Source of the DNA: Citrobacter europaeus
Lineage (GTDB): Bacteria > Pseudomonadota > Gammaproteobacteria > Enterobacterales > Enterobacteriaceae
NCBI GenBank assembly: GCA_020099315.1
Contig: CP083650.1
Span: forward strand, 4,650,001-4,714,000
Length of the DNA stretch: 64,000 nucleotides
Direction of reading: 5' to 3'
Below are positions 53,920 through 62,838 of this stretch, one piece after another. The first letter of the stretch is position 1; each line of letters begins with the position of its first letter. Position numbers and translations under genes: made by a program. Under the pieces are notes generated by a model. That model was not told the origin of the DNA, searched no databases, and saw nothing but the letters and a program-made list of their open reading frames with translations.

Positions 53920-55029
53920 TTACTTCGCGACGGTCGATGATCCGTCCGCGTGCCACTGGAAGACACCAAACTCAAATCCCTTCAAATCGCCTTTTTCGTC
54001 CCATTTCAGCGGCCCAATCACGGTATCAGCCCCGTGTGCTTTCAGATCTTTCACCAGGTCCAACGGCTCTTTGCTACTGCTGCGATCCATTGCAGTTGCC
54101 AATGACTGGACTGCTGCATAAGTGATCCACACGTACGGACCGGTTGGATCTTTCTTGTCAGCTTTGAGCGCATCGACGATAGCTTTATTCGCCGGATCCT
54201 GGTCATAGCGTTTTGGCATGGTCACCAGCATGCCTTCAGCGGCATCACCGGCGATGTTAGACAGCGACGCATTGCCGACGCCCTCTGGTCCCATAAACTG
54301 GGTTTTCAGCCCGACAGAACGCGCCTGGCGCAGCATTTGCCCCATTTCCGGGTAGTAGCCGCCGTAATAAACAAAGTCGATATTTTCTTTTTTCAGGCGG
54401 GCGATCAGCGCAGAAAAATCTTTTTCCCCGGCGGTGATCCCATCGAAGAAGACGATGTTGCCTTTGCCCGCTTTCAGGCTGTCCTGAACTGAACGCGCCA
54501 GGCCTTCACCGTATTGCTGTTTATCGTGAATGATGGCGATGCGCTGCGGCTTCACTTTCTCCAGGATGTATTTCGCGGCGGTCGGCCCCTGAGAGGAGTC
54601 CAGGCCCGCTGTACGCATAATGTGTGCATAACCGCGCTGGGTCAGTTCTGGATTGGTTGCGCCAGGAGAAATCATCAGAATGCCTTCATCTTCATAGATA
54701 TCTGATGCAGGCTGCGTAGAAGATGAGCACAGATGACCAATAACGTACTGAATGCCGTCATTGACGATTTTGTTCGCTACCGCAACGGCTTGTTTTGGAT
54801 CGCAAGCGTCGTCATATTCCACAGCGACCAGTTTGTCGCCTTTGACTCCACCTTTGGCATTGATATCTTTTATGGCCTGACGTGCGCCATTAAATTCCAT
54901 ATCACCCCACTGCGCGACCGGACCTGACATCGCGCCAACAACAGCGACCTTGATATCTTCCGCCATGACCGCATGCGACATTGCCAGTGCTATCACCCCT
55001 GCGATGATTGTTTTCGCATTCCGTTTCAT
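53920..55029 (-). CDS. livK: Leucine-specific binding protein LivK
   Basis: A 369-residue periplasmic binding protein with a signal peptide (MKRNAKTIIAGVIALAMSHA, cut after VMA). The mature part begins EDIKVAVVGAMSGPVAQWGD. YDDACDPKQAVAVANKIVND and HLCSSSTQPASDIYEDEGIL contain the amino acid contact residues and the single disulfide. It is the leucine-preferring paralogue of LivJ, which lies 1 kb away. First gene of livKHMGF. In E. coli it is repressed by leucine through Lrp and attenuation-like control. Confidence 0.95.
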   Translation of the reverse strand: MKRNAKTIIAGVIALAMSHAVMAEDIKVAVVGAMSGPVAQWGDMEFNGARQAIKDINAKGGVKGDKLVAVEYDDACDPKQAVAVANKIVNDGIQYVIGHLCSSSTQPASDIYEDEGILMISPGATNPELTQRGYAHIMRTAGLDSSQGPTAAKYILEKVKPQRIAIIHDKQQYGEGLARSVQDSLKAGKGNIVFFDGITAGEKDFSALIARLKKENIDFVYYGGYYPEMGQMLRQARSVGLKTQFMGPEGVGNASLSNIAGDAAEGMLVTMPKRYDQDPANKAIVDALKADKKDPTGPYVWITYAAVQSLATAMDRSSSKEPLDLVKDLKAHGADTVIGPLKWDEKGDLKGFEFGVFQWHADGSSTVAK

Positions 55030-55451
55030 TTCTGAATCCCCATTCGTGACGTAATTAATATTTTGTATTTATGTGGTTAAAAAGCAGACTGTGCTTTTTT
55101 TGCGCTGTGCTATTTTTACCAGTCTCATTAATGGCTTAGCACAGTTTTTTAAGCAAATTACGGCTAAAAGCTCTATTTTTCAGTCGATTAAGAAAAGATA
55201 ATATTCTGCTTTTCACTATAGATAAACAAAAAAAAGCGCGTTTGTCAGCATAAAATAATGGCACAAAGAGCGGAATAAAATGCTGCATTCCAGGGGATTA
55301 TCCTGCCTGTTTTTCAATCTCTACTGTTTCAATCTGTCATTACCGTTGTTACAAAACTATTAACCTGGTGAATCACGTAAAAAAGAGAAAGCATCCGGGC
55401 GAATTATTTCGGTACACTGATTCCATCTTTTGTGATTTGGACATGCTGTTA
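55030..55451. other. AT-rich control region between livK and panM
   Basis: A 422-bp divergent intergenic stretch with many A and T runs (for example ACAAAAAAAAGCGCG near 55228). It must hold the livK promoter and the panM promoter. I could not place an Lrp site or a terminator with confidence. No open frame stands out apart from the frame extending upstream of panM. Confidence 0.6.
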
Positions 55452-55835
55452 ATGAAGCTGACCATCGTTCGTTTAGATAACTTTAGCGACCAGGACCAGA
55501 TTGATCTGGGTAAAATCTGGCCGGAATATTCCGCCTCATCGTTAAGCGTAGATGAAACGCACCGGATTTACGCCGCGCGCTTTAACGAGCGTCTGTTAGG
55601 CGCAGTTCGCGTAACCCTGAGCGGCACACAAGGCGCGCTGGATTCATTGCGCGTGCGCGATATCACCCGCCGTCGCGGCGTCGGGCAGTATTTGATCGAA
55701 GAAGTGATCCAGGAAAACCCTGACGTGAGTTCATGGTGGATGGCCGACGTCGGCGTTGAAGACCGCAGCGTGATGGCCACGTTTATGCAGGCGTTAGGGT
55801 TTACAGCCCAGGAGAATGGCTGGGAGAAGCGCTAA
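55452..55835 (+). CDS. panM: PanD maturation factor PanM (PanZ), GNAT fold
   Basis: A 127-residue protein of the GNAT fold, formerly YhhK. It binds aspartate decarboxylase PanD together with acetyl-CoA and triggers the self-cleavage that makes its pyruvoyl group. It also inhibits PanD when CoA is high, so it controls beta-alanine for pantothenate. The CoA loop DITRRRGVGQYLIEEVIQEN is intact. The frame extends upstream by 28 codons, but the ATG at 55452 gives the family start MKLTIVRLDNFSDQD and the E. coli length. It is flanked by livK and livJ, both on the other strand. Confidence 0.95.
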   Translation: MKLTIVRLDNFSDQDQIDLGKIWPEYSASSLSVDETHRIYAARFNERLLGAVRVTLSGTQGALDSLRVRDITRRRGVGQYLIEEVIQENPDVSSWWMADVGVEDRSVMATFMQALGFTAQENGWEKR

Positions 55836-55841
55836 AAGAAA

Positions 55842-55934
55842 GCCGGATGGCGCTGACGCTTATCCGGCCTACGAAGTGCTCGTTGTAGACCTGGTAAGTA
55901 TGTAGGCCGGGTAAGGCGAAGCCGCCACCCGGCA
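55842..55934. repeat. BIME between panM and livJ
   Basis: Two opposed REP units (GCCGGATGGCGCTGACG...TCCGGCCTACG and GTAGGCCGGGTAAGGCG...GCCACCCGGC) fill the gap between these convergent genes. Confidence 0.85.
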
Positions 55935-55939
55935 CTCAA

Positions 55940-57043
55940 TTACTTGGCGTCTGTCGCCGTCCCGTTTGCGTGCCAGTCAAACACGCCGAACTCGAAGCCT
56001 TTCAGATCGCCCTTCGCATCCCATGACAGCGGCCCCATTACGGTTTCCACTGAGTTTGCTTTCAGGTATTTGGCAATTTCAGCCGGATCGTCAGACTGGT
56101 TCAGGCCGGCCTGCAAGGATTGCAGCGCGGCGTAGGTGGTCCAGACGAATGCGCCGCTCGGATCCTGTTTCTTGGCTTTAATAGCATCTACGATGGGTTT
56201 GTTCGCCGGAACCTGATCGTAGTTCTTCGGTTTCGTCACCAGTAAACCTTCCGCAGACTCGCCCGCGATGTTAGACAGCGATACGTTCGCTACCCCTTCC
56301 GGTCCCATAAACTGGGTTTTCAGGCCAGCAGCGCGCGCCTGACGCAGAATCTGCCCCATTTCCGGGTGGTAACCACCGTAGTAAACGAAATCAATATTTT
56401 CTTTCTTCAGACGCGCCACCAGCGTAGAGAAATCTTTTTCGCCGGCGGTGATACCGTCGAAGAACACCACATCAGCGTTGGCTTTCTTGAGGTTGTCCTG
56501 CACGGAGCGCGCCAGGCCTTCGCCGTACTGCTGTTTGTCGTGAACGATGGCAATGCGCTTCGGTTTCACTTTATCGACGATATATTTCGCCGCAGTTGGG
56601 CCCTGATCGGAATCGAGACCGGTGGTACGCAACACCAGATTATAGCCGCGCGCGGTCAGTTCTGGCGCCGTTGCCGCTGGGGTGATCATCAGAATACCTT
56701 CGTCTTCATAGATGTCTGATGCAGGCTGAGTGGAAGAAGAGCACAGGTGACCAATAACGTATTTAATCCCGTCGTTGACCACTTTGTTAGCAACCGCTAC
56801 CGCTTGTTTCGGGTCACAGGCATCGTCATATTTCACCATGACCAGTTTGTCACCCTTCACGCCGCCCTTGGCGTTGATATCTGCGATCGCCTGCTCTGCG
56901 CCAGTAAATTCCTGATCGCCATACTGCGCTACCGGACCGGACATCGCGCCGACAACGGCCACTTTAATATCCTTAGCAAACGCCATATTGCTCAAAGACA
57001 GGGCGATACATCCTGCCAATAACGCTTTACCCTTCATATTCAT
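55940..57043 (-). CDS. livJ: Leu/Ile/Val/(Ala)-binding protein LivJ
   Basis: A 367-residue periplasmic binding protein with a signal peptide (MNMKGKALLAGCIALSLSNM, cut after AFA). The mature part begins KDIKVAVVGAMSGPVAQYGD, with the same contact regions as LivK (YDDACDPKQAVAVANKVVND). It feeds the shared LivHMGF complex with Leu, Ile and Val. The open frame runs 33 codons further upstream, but the ATG at 57043 gives the family start and the exact E. coli length. It is monocistronic, as panM separates it from livKHMGF. Upstream (57044-57235) is AT-rich promoter sequence with no gene. Confidence 0.95.
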   Translation of the reverse strand: MNMKGKALLAGCIALSLSNMAFAKDIKVAVVGAMSGPVAQYGDQEFTGAEQAIADINAKGGVKGDKLVMVKYDDACDPKQAVAVANKVVNDGIKYVIGHLCSSSTQPASDIYEDEGILMITPAATAPELTARGYNLVLRTTGLDSDQGPTAAKYIVDKVKPKRIAIVHDKQQYGEGLARSVQDNLKKANADVVFFDGITAGEKDFSTLVARLKKENIDFVYYGGYHPEMGQILRQARAAGLKTQFMGPEGVANVSLSNIAGESAEGLLVTKPKNYDQVPANKPIVDAIKAKKQDPSGAFVWTTYAALQSLQAGLNQSDDPAEIAKYLKANSVETVMGPLSWDAKGDLKGFEFGVFDWHANGTATDAK

Positions 57044-57235
57044 CCTGACAATCCCCATTATTGTGGTTATTACGTGTGTTGTGATGTTGTTGTTCAGCAC
57101 TTTATTTCGATTATTGGATAGCCACCCGTGCTTTAGCAGCATACTCTGCTAAAACATACCCGATTTTTATTATTTTGGAATAGCTAAATTTACATCCAGA
57201 TAACAAATTCGTGTCTGTGGAGGGGAGGAAAGGTC

Positions 57236-57309
57236 ATAGGCCCGATAAGCAAAGCGCCATCGGGCAAAGGTGTTGCCGGATGGCAGCGTAAACGCCTTAT
57301 CCGGCCTAC
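57236..57309. repeat. BIME between livJ and rpoH
   Basis: One REP-like palindrome (GGCCCGATAAGCAAAGCGCCATCGGGC) and a full REP (GCCGGATGGCAGCG...CTTATCCGGCCTAC) close the gap after rpoH. Confidence 0.8.
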
Positions 57310-57343
57310 AAAAAACAAAACCCCCGAATTCACATTCGAGGGT
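57310..57343 (-). terminator. Intrinsic terminator of rpoH
   Basis: On the minus strand CCCTCGAAT and ATTCGGGGG-type arms form the stem, with TTTTGTTTTTT following. It lies about 20 bp after the rpoH stop codon. Confidence 0.85.
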
Positions 57344-57363
57344 ACATTGGCAATGCGCGAAGA

Positions 57364-58218
57364 TTACGCTTCGATCGCCGCACGCAGTTTTTTCATGGCG
57401 TTCTTTTCAAGCTGACGAACACGTTCAGCGGAAACGCCGTAGCGATCGGCCAGCTCCTGTAACGTCGATTTGTTGTCTTCGTCCAGCCAACGGGCACGAA
57501 TGATGTCCTGGCTACGCTCGTCCAGGCCTTCCATTGCGTGGGTCAGTTTGTTCGCGGCCTGATCTTCCCAGTTATCTTCTTCAATGCCGTCGGCAAAGTT
57601 AGAAGATTTATCCTGCAGATACAGCACCGGAGCCATCGGCTGGCTGTCAGACTCATCGTCTGAAGACATGTCAAACGTCATGTCCTGCGCCGCCATACGG
57701 GATTCCATTTCGCGCACGTCTTTGCTGGAAACACCCAGTTCGCGAGCAACCATTTCGACTTCATCCTGGTTAAACCAGCCCAGACGCTGCTTGGTTTTAC
57801 GCAGGTTAAAGAACAGTTTACGCTGCGCTTTGGTGGTCGCGACTTTAACGATACGCCAGTTACGCAGGACGTATTCGTGGATCTCAGCTTTGATCCAGTG
57901 CACGGCGAAAGAAACCAGGCGCACACCCACTTCCGGGTTGAAACGGCGCACGGCTTTCATCAGGCCGATATTACCTTCCTGAATCAGATCCGCCTGCGGC
58001 AGGCCATAGCCCGCATAATTACGAGCAACATGAACAACAAAGCGCAGGTGAGACAGGATCAGCGTTTTAGCTGCTTCCAGATCGCCCTGGTAATGCAGCT
58101 TTTCAGCCAGTGCCCGCTCCTCGTCAGCCGACAACATCGGCCACGCGTTCGCAGCCCGGATGTAAGATTCCAGGTTACCAACAGGGGCTAAAGCTAAATT
58201 TTGCATTTCTTTGGTCAT
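57364..58218 (-). CDS. rpoH: Heat-shock sigma factor RpoH (sigma 32)
   Basis: A 284-residue sigma factor that directs RNA polymerase to heat-shock promoters. Region 2 is clear: LRFVVHVARNYAGYGLPQAD, then IQEGNIGLMKAVRRFNPEVG and LVSFAVHWIKAEIHEYVLRN. The RpoH box QRKLFFNLRKTKQRL lies in between. The C-terminal region 4 is LQELADRYGVSAERVRQLEK. Length equals E. coli RpoH (284 aa). Translation in E. coli is held back at low temperature by base pairing in the 5' part of the coding region. A sigma-E promoter lies upstream at 58330-58360. Confidence 0.97.
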   Translation of the reverse strand: MTKEMQNLALAPVGNLESYIRAANAWPMLSADEERALAEKLHYQGDLEAAKTLILSHLRFVVHVARNYAGYGLPQADLIQEGNIGLMKAVRRFNPEVGVRLVSFAVHWIKAEIHEYVLRNWRIVKVATTKAQRKLFFNLRKTKQRLGWFNQDEVEMVARELGVSSKDVREMESRMAAQDMTFDMSSDDESDSQPMAPVLYLQDKSSNFADGIEEDNWEDQAANKLTHAMEGLDERSQDIIRARWLDEDNKSTLQELADRYGVSAERVRQLEKNAMKKLRAAIEA

Positions 58219-58329
58219 TCAAATCCTCTCAATCTTTTCATCTGGCGCATTGGCTAAAAACTAATTAACAAAAACCAGTAGCAACAACCATGCCAGAGCT
58301 TATGAGCAACGAGAATATCATTCAATCTT

Positions 58330-58360
58330 TTATCAGACAGTGATTTTATCCACAAGTTCC
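58330..58360 (-). promoter_or_regulatory. Sigma-E promoter (P3-like) of rpoH
   Basis: On the minus strand GGAACTT, then a 16-base spacer, then TCTGATAA match the sigma-E (RpoE) consensus and the E. coli rpoH P3 promoter. It lies about 110 bp before the start codon. Further upstream (58370-58410) AATGTGACATCACAATG looks like a partial CRP site. The 270-bp gap to ftsX holds no gene. Confidence 0.85.
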
Positions 58361-58488
58361 ATGTCGTAATGTGTATAGATTACGCACAAAATGTGACATC
58401 ACAATGAATACGCCGGGAAGAGACAACAGGGACTCTTTCCCTGCAGAGCGAACTACTCAGTGCAGGGAAAGATTATACCAGAGATTTT

Positions 58489-59547
58489 TTAATCGGGGGT
58501 AAAGTGGCGTAAATGTTGAACCGTGGCAAGCCAGGCTGCCACCCAGCCAATCATCGAGCACACCAGCAGCAATAACAGGCATTCGTCGAATGATAAGCCG
58601 TTGATATCAAACTTGGTTCCAAAAACCTGCGCCACTTCAGTTACCGCTGACGACAGACGCATCACCAAAATTTCTGACAAAATCAGTGAAAGAAATGCGC
58701 CGGAAAAACCGAGCAGTGCACCACCATAAAGGAACGGACGCAGGATAAATCCATCCGTCGCGCCAATCAGTTTCTGCACGTTAATGGTATCGCGACGCGC
58801 AAAAATACTCAGACGTACGCTGTTACCAATGACGAGGAAGACCGCCGCCACCATCAGCACGCCAATCATCGCGGAAACGCGTCCAACAAGGCCCGTCAGC
58901 GCCGCCAGGCGAGCGAACCAGCTGTCATCCATCCGCACTTCATCAATACCGTTGATTTGTGCGATGCGGTCACGCAGCGTGTTCAGCGACTCCGTCCCCT
59001 GGAAGTCCAGTTTAGGGATAACCACCGCCACGGCCGGCAGCGGGTTCTCTTCCAGCATATCCAGCGCGCCGCCAAAACCAGACCAGTTACGGAATTCACC
59101 CAGCGCGTCGTCACGGGAAAGATAATTCACTTTCTCAACGCCCTGCTCGGCCTGCAACTGACCCACCACCCGCGCCGCCGCATCATCATCCAGCGTTTTT
59201 TGCAGGTAAACGGTGATCTGCGGGGACGGATAATACTGGCTTGCCGCATGGTCTACGTTCTTATAAACCATGTAGCACACGCTTGGCAGCGTCAGGGAGA
59301 TGGCAATAACCATCACCGTCAGAAACGTCGCCAGCGGCTTGCTTTTCAGGTCCTGCAACGCGCCCTGGAACGCATAACGTACCTGCTCGTTAAAGACATT
59401 GGTTTTACGCGAGTTCGGCTTTGGCGCAGCTTTCGCCCGCTTTGGCGCGTTGCGACCGCCGTCACCCGGCGCACCGCCCGATTTACGAAAGCGATCCAGT
59501 CGGCCACCGAACTGCTTGATTTGATTAATAGCGTCACGTCTATTCAT
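58489..59547 (-). CDS. ftsX: Cell division protein FtsX
   Basis: A 352-residue inner-membrane protein that with FtsE forms a divisome complex and activates the amidase regulator EnvC. A cytoplasmic N-terminal tail rich in basic residues (GGRNAPKRAKAAPKPNSRKT) precedes four predicted spans. The first is ATFLTVMVIAISLTLPSVCY near 78-97, and the last FDECLLLLLVCSMIGWVAAW is near the C-terminus. Between spans one and two lies a periplasmic loop of about 110 residues that contacts EnvC. Nine codons upstream are open, but the ATG at 59547 gives the E. coli length. It overlaps the ftsE end by 8 bases. It is the last gene of ftsYEX. Confidence 0.95.
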   Translation of the reverse strand: MNRRDAINQIKQFGGRLDRFRKSGGAPGDGGRNAPKRAKAAPKPNSRKTNVFNEQVRYAFQGALQDLKSKPLATFLTVMVIAISLTLPSVCYMVYKNVDHAASQYYPSPQITVYLQKTLDDDAAARVVGQLQAEQGVEKVNYLSRDDALGEFRNWSGFGGALDMLEENPLPAVAVVIPKLDFQGTESLNTLRDRIAQINGIDEVRMDDSWFARLAALTGLVGRVSAMIGVLMVAAVFLVIGNSVRLSIFARRDTINVQKLIGATDGFILRPFLYGGALLGFSGAFLSLILSEILVMRLSSAVTEVAQVFGTKFDINGLSFDECLLLLLVCSMIGWVAAWLATVQHLRHFTPD

Positions 59548-60208
59548 GCGCCAGGCCTCCATGCAGATGTCCATCGCTCAGAACCATTTGGCGATAGGAG
59601 CGACGGGAGATCAGGCCAATATCGTGCGTGGCCATTAATACCGTGACCCCGACGCGGTTAAACTCTTCGAACAGGCGAAGGATCCCTTCTGACAGCGCGT
59701 CATCCAGGTTCCCCGTTGGTTCGTCCGCCAGCAGTACCGCAGGTTTGTTCACCACCGCACGAGCGATGCCCACGCGCTGTTGTTCACCGCCGGAGAGCTG
59801 AATCGGGAAGTTTTTCGCTTTGTCCAGTAGCCCGACTTTATCCAGCGCCGCTGACACGCGACGACGAATATCGTCCCCGCTGGCGCCCGCGATGATCAGC
59901 GGGATTGCCACGTTGTCAAACACGGTTCGGTCCATCAACAGGTGGTGATCCTGAAAAATCATGCCAATCTGACGACGCAGAAACGGCACTTCACGGTTTT
60001 TCAAACGGCTGATGTCATGCCCGCTGAAGTAGATTTTCCCGGCGCTGGGCCGTTCAATTCCACAAATCAGCTTCAGCAGGGTACTTTTCCCCGCGCCGGA
60101 GTGGCCGGTCAGAAACGCCATCTCGCCAGGCTGCATATGGAAGGTCACTCCCTGCAGCGCTTGTCTCCCACCGAGATAGGCCTTGCTGACATGTTCAAAG
60201 CGAATCAT
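59540..60208 (-). CDS. ftsE: Cell division ATPase FtsE
   Basis: A 222-residue ABC-type ATPase. Walker A is GHSGAGKSTLLKLICG near residues 35-50, the signature LSGGEQQRVGIARAVV, Walker B AVLLADEPTGNLDD, and the H-loop VLMATHDIGLI. It works with FtsX at the septum and controls peptidoglycan hydrolysis through EnvC. It is not a transporter in the usual sense. Length equals E. coli FtsE (222 aa). It lies 2 bases after the ftsY stop codon and overlaps ftsX by 8, in the conserved order ftsYEX. Confidence 0.97.
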   Translation of the reverse strand: MIRFEHVSKAYLGGRQALQGVTFHMQPGEMAFLTGHSGAGKSTLLKLICGIERPSAGKIYFSGHDISRLKNREVPFLRRQIGMIFQDHHLLMDRTVFDNVAIPLIIAGASGDDIRRRVSAALDKVGLLDKAKNFPIQLSGGEQQRVGIARAVVNKPAVLLADEPTGNLDDALSEGILRLFEEFNRVGVTVLMATHDIGLISRRSYRQMVLSDGHLHGGLAHE

Positions 60209-60210
60209 TG

Positions 60211-61725
60211 TTAATCCTCTCGGGCAAAAAGTGCCTCTATAAAATCGTCCGCTTTAAACGGACGTAAATCCTCGATACGTTCGCCCACACCGATATAACG
60301 GATAGGGATGCCAAACTGATCGGCAACCGAGAAGATGACCCCGCCCTTCGCCGTACCGTCCAGCTTGGTCAGGGTGATACCGGTTAAGCCCACCGCTTCA
60401 TGGAACAGTTTGGCCTGGCTTATCGCATTCTGCCCGGTGCTGGCGTCGATAGTCAGCATAACTTCATGCGGCGCATCTTCGTCCAGCTTCTTCATGACGC
60501 GAACGATTTTTTTCAATTCTTCCATCAGGTGCGATTTATTCTGCAAACGCCCTGCGGTATCAGCGATCAGCACGTCTACGTTACGCGCCTTCGCCGCCTG
60601 GATGGCATCAAAGATAACGGACGCAGAATCCGCACCGGTATGCTGAGCAATCACCGGGATATTGTTACGCTGACCCCAGACCTGCAGCTGTTCTACCGCC
60701 GCCGCACGGAAAGTATCGCCCGCCGCCAGCATGACCGATTTACCCTGTTGCTCAAACTGACGCGCCAGCTTACCGATAGTGGTGGTTTTGCCCACGCCGT
60801 TGACGCCAACCATTAAGATAACAAAGGGTGTTTTGCCATCAACATTCAGCGGTTCGTCAACCTTCGCCAGAATCTCGCCCATCTCGTCTTTCAGCAAACC
60901 GTACAGCGCTTCCGCGTCTTTAAGCTGCTTGCGACTGGCGCCTTCCGTCAGATTCGCAATGATCTTGCGGGTCGTTTCTACGCCCACGTCGGCGATGAGC
61001 AACTGCTCTTCCAGCTCTTCAAACAGATCATCGTCGATCTTTTTACCACGGAACAGACTGATAAATCCGGAACCGAGGTTTTCTTTTGTTTTCAGCAGGC
61101 TGCGTTTCAGGCGCGCAAAGAAACCTTCTTTAGTTGGTTTTTCCTGCTCCTGGACTGCCTCTTCTTTTACCGGTTCTTCAACGGCTGGTTCTTCTACCGG
61201 CACCACTATGACGGCTTCTTCAGCAGCCTCAGCGGCCAGCGCTTGTGCTTCCAGCTCTTCGTCGGTCAGTTGCGGTTCGTTTTCAGCTTCTTCTTCAGCC
61301 GCCTCAACGATTTCCACGGTTTCCGCTTCGGCCTGCCACTCTTCGGCAGAAACATCTTCGGTTTTAACCTCTTCCGGCAGCGGCAATTCTTCGCGTTCGA
61401 TGACCACCGCTGCTGGCGTTTCCACTACAGTTTCAGCAACCGGCTCAATCTCCAGTTGCGCTTGTTCGGCGACAGGTTCGTCTTCCGGCTGCAGTTTTTC
61501 GATTTCCGCAACCTGTTCAGTTACTTCAACGACTTCAGCTGCAAAGGCTTGCGTTTCAGCCTCGCTACGGGTTTCCTCGACGTGCGGTTGTTCGTCAACG
61601 ACGGTAGTTTCTTCAGCAACCGGTTGTTGTTCTTCGTTTTTTACTTCTGTCTCGTTTTCCGGTGCCTGCTCTTTTTGACCAAAGCCCAGCCAGGAAAAAA
61701 AGCCACGTTTTTTCTCTTTCGCCAT
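60211..61725 (-). CDS. ftsY: Signal recognition particle receptor FtsY
   Basis: A 504-residue SRP receptor GTPase. The first 200 residues form the acidic A domain, which is nearly all Glu, Val and Ala with repeated EE, AE and VE patterns (for example EVVEVTEQVAEIEKLQPEDE). The NG domain follows: G1 GVNGVGKTTTIGKLARQFEQ near residues 307-326, DTAGR for G3, TKLDGTAKGG for G4. FtsY docks SRP-ribosome complexes at the membrane. Length is close to E. coli FtsY (497 aa), with a slightly longer A domain. First gene of ftsYEX, divergent from rsmD with a 151-bp gap. Confidence 0.97.
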   Translation of the reverse strand: MAKEKKRGFFSWLGFGQKEQAPENETEVKNEEQQPVAEETTVVDEQPHVEETRSEAETQAFAAEVVEVTEQVAEIEKLQPEDEPVAEQAQLEIEPVAETVVETPAAVVIEREELPLPEEVKTEDVSAEEWQAEAETVEIVEAAEEEAENEPQLTDEELEAQALAAEAAEEAVIVVPVEEPAVEEPVKEEAVQEQEKPTKEGFFARLKRSLLKTKENLGSGFISLFRGKKIDDDLFEELEEQLLIADVGVETTRKIIANLTEGASRKQLKDAEALYGLLKDEMGEILAKVDEPLNVDGKTPFVILMVGVNGVGKTTTIGKLARQFEQQGKSVMLAAGDTFRAAAVEQLQVWGQRNNIPVIAQHTGADSASVIFDAIQAAKARNVDVLIADTAGRLQNKSHLMEELKKIVRVMKKLDEDAPHEVMLTIDASTGQNAISQAKLFHEAVGLTGITLTKLDGTAKGGVIFSVADQFGIPIRYIGVGERIEDLRPFKADDFIEALFARED

Positions 61726-61876
61726 TTGCGACTACACTCCCCCGCTGTTGCTTCATGGCACAGCGTCAACGCTATGTACATAGCAGCTAAAAAAATGATG
61801 AAATAGTCTATCACTTAACTTAACTCACATCACCGCCTGGAATGACATGCTATAGGCGGATTGAGCAATAATAGAA

Positions 61877-62473
61877 ATGAAAAAACCGAATCACTCTGGT
61901 AGCGGCCAGATTCGCATTATTGGCGGGCAATGGCGTGGCCGTAAACTCCCGGTTCCGGACAGCCCTGGCCTGCGTCCGACCACTGACCGTGTACGCGAAA
62001 CGTTGTTTAACTGGCTGGCCCCGGTAATGGTCGATGCCCACTGCCTGGACTGCTTCGCCGGCAGCGGCGCGCTGGGTCTGGAAGCTCTCTCTCGCTATGC
62101 GGCAAATGCGACGCTTCTGGAGATGGATCGCGCGGTATCTCAGCAGCTACAAAAGAATCTCGCCACGCTGAAAGCCCCCCATGCCCGCGTCGTCAATACC
62201 AATACGCTGACATTTTTGGCCCAGACGGGTACGCCGCATAACGTGGTATTTGTTGACCCGCCGTTCCGCAAAGGATTACTGGAAGAAACATTAACTCTTC
62301 TGGAAACTCATGGCTGGCTGGCAAATGAAGCGTATATTTACGTTGAAAGCGAAGTAGAAAACGGTTTGCCGCCGGTTCCGGTAAACTGGTCGCTATACCG
62401 TGAAAAAGTCGCCGGACAGGTCGCCTATCGCCTGTACCAACGTGAAGCACGAGGAGAATACGATGCTGATTAA
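61877..62473 (+). CDS. rsmD: 16S rRNA m2G966 methyltransferase RsmD
   Basis: A 198-residue SAM-dependent enzyme that methylates N2 of G966 in 16S rRNA. The catalytic motif VFVDPPFRKG (NPPY class) is near residues 128-137. The SAM site is LDCFAGSGALGLEALSRYAA near residues 59-78, and IRIIGGQWRGRKLPVPDSPG and LRPTTDRVRETLFNWL mark the N-terminal family segments. Length equals E. coli RsmD (198 aa). It is divergent from ftsY and overlaps yhhL by 11 bases. Confidence 0.96.
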   Translation: MKKPNHSGSGQIRIIGGQWRGRKLPVPDSPGLRPTTDRVRETLFNWLAPVMVDAHCLDCFAGSGALGLEALSRYAANATLLEMDRAVSQQLQKNLATLKAPHARVVNTNTLTFLAQTGTPHNVVFVDPPFRKGLLEETLTLLETHGWLANEAYIYVESEVENGLPPVPVNWSLYREKVAGQVAYRLYQREARGEYDAD

Positions 62474-62738
62474 CCTGGGACGCCTGCTGATGCTGTGCGT
62501 CTGGGCATTTTTACTACTGAATATTTTTCAACCCTTTCCACGCCCGCTTAACATCTTCGTTAACGTCGCACTGATATTTATGGTGCTAATGCATGGCATG
62601 CAACTGGCGCTGCTAAAAAGCACCATGCCCAAAGATGGCCCGCAGATGACCGGTGGAGAGAAAATCCGTATTTTTCTGTTCGGCGTTTTTGAACTGCTGG
62701 TGTGGCAGAAGAAGATTAAAGATCAGTTGAAGAAGTAA
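62463..62738 (+). CDS. yhhL: DUF1145 inner-membrane protein YhhL
   Basis: A 91-residue protein of unknown function with two to three hydrophobic segments (LLMLCVWAFLLLNIFQPF, ALIFMVLMHGMQLALLK and IFLFGVFELLVW) and a lysine-rich tail (KKIKDQLKK). The longer upstream frame lies inside rsmD. The ATG at 62463 is preferred because GAGGAG sits eight bases before it, within rsmD, and because it gives the family start MLINLGRLLMLCVW. It overlaps rsmD by 11 bases, so they are probably coupled. Its length is close to the E. coli protein. Confidence 0.88.
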   Translation: MLINLGRLLMLCVWAFLLLNIFQPFPRPLNIFVNVALIFMVLMHGMQLALLKSTMPKDGPQMTGGEKIRIFLFGVFELLVWQKKIKDQLKK

Positions 62739-62788
62739 CTGCGCTCTTTTCGCCCAGCGGCGCGTTGCGAGCCGGGGCGACAAAATTT

Positions 62789-62823
62789 GTAGGCCGGATA
62801 AGGCGTAAGCAGCCATCCGGCAT
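62789..62823. repeat. REP unit between yhhL and yhhM
   Basis: A single REP palindrome (GTAGGCCGGATAAGGCG...GCCATCCGGCA) sits in the 100-bp gap between these convergent genes. Confidence 0.85.
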
Positions 62824-62838
62824 CAGTCAGATGAAATC

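Noticed and set aside
60779..61678. A serine-rich 299-codon plus-strand frame opposite ftsY
   Set aside because: Its composition comes from reading the acidic A domain of FtsY on the opposite strand. No start signal or family.
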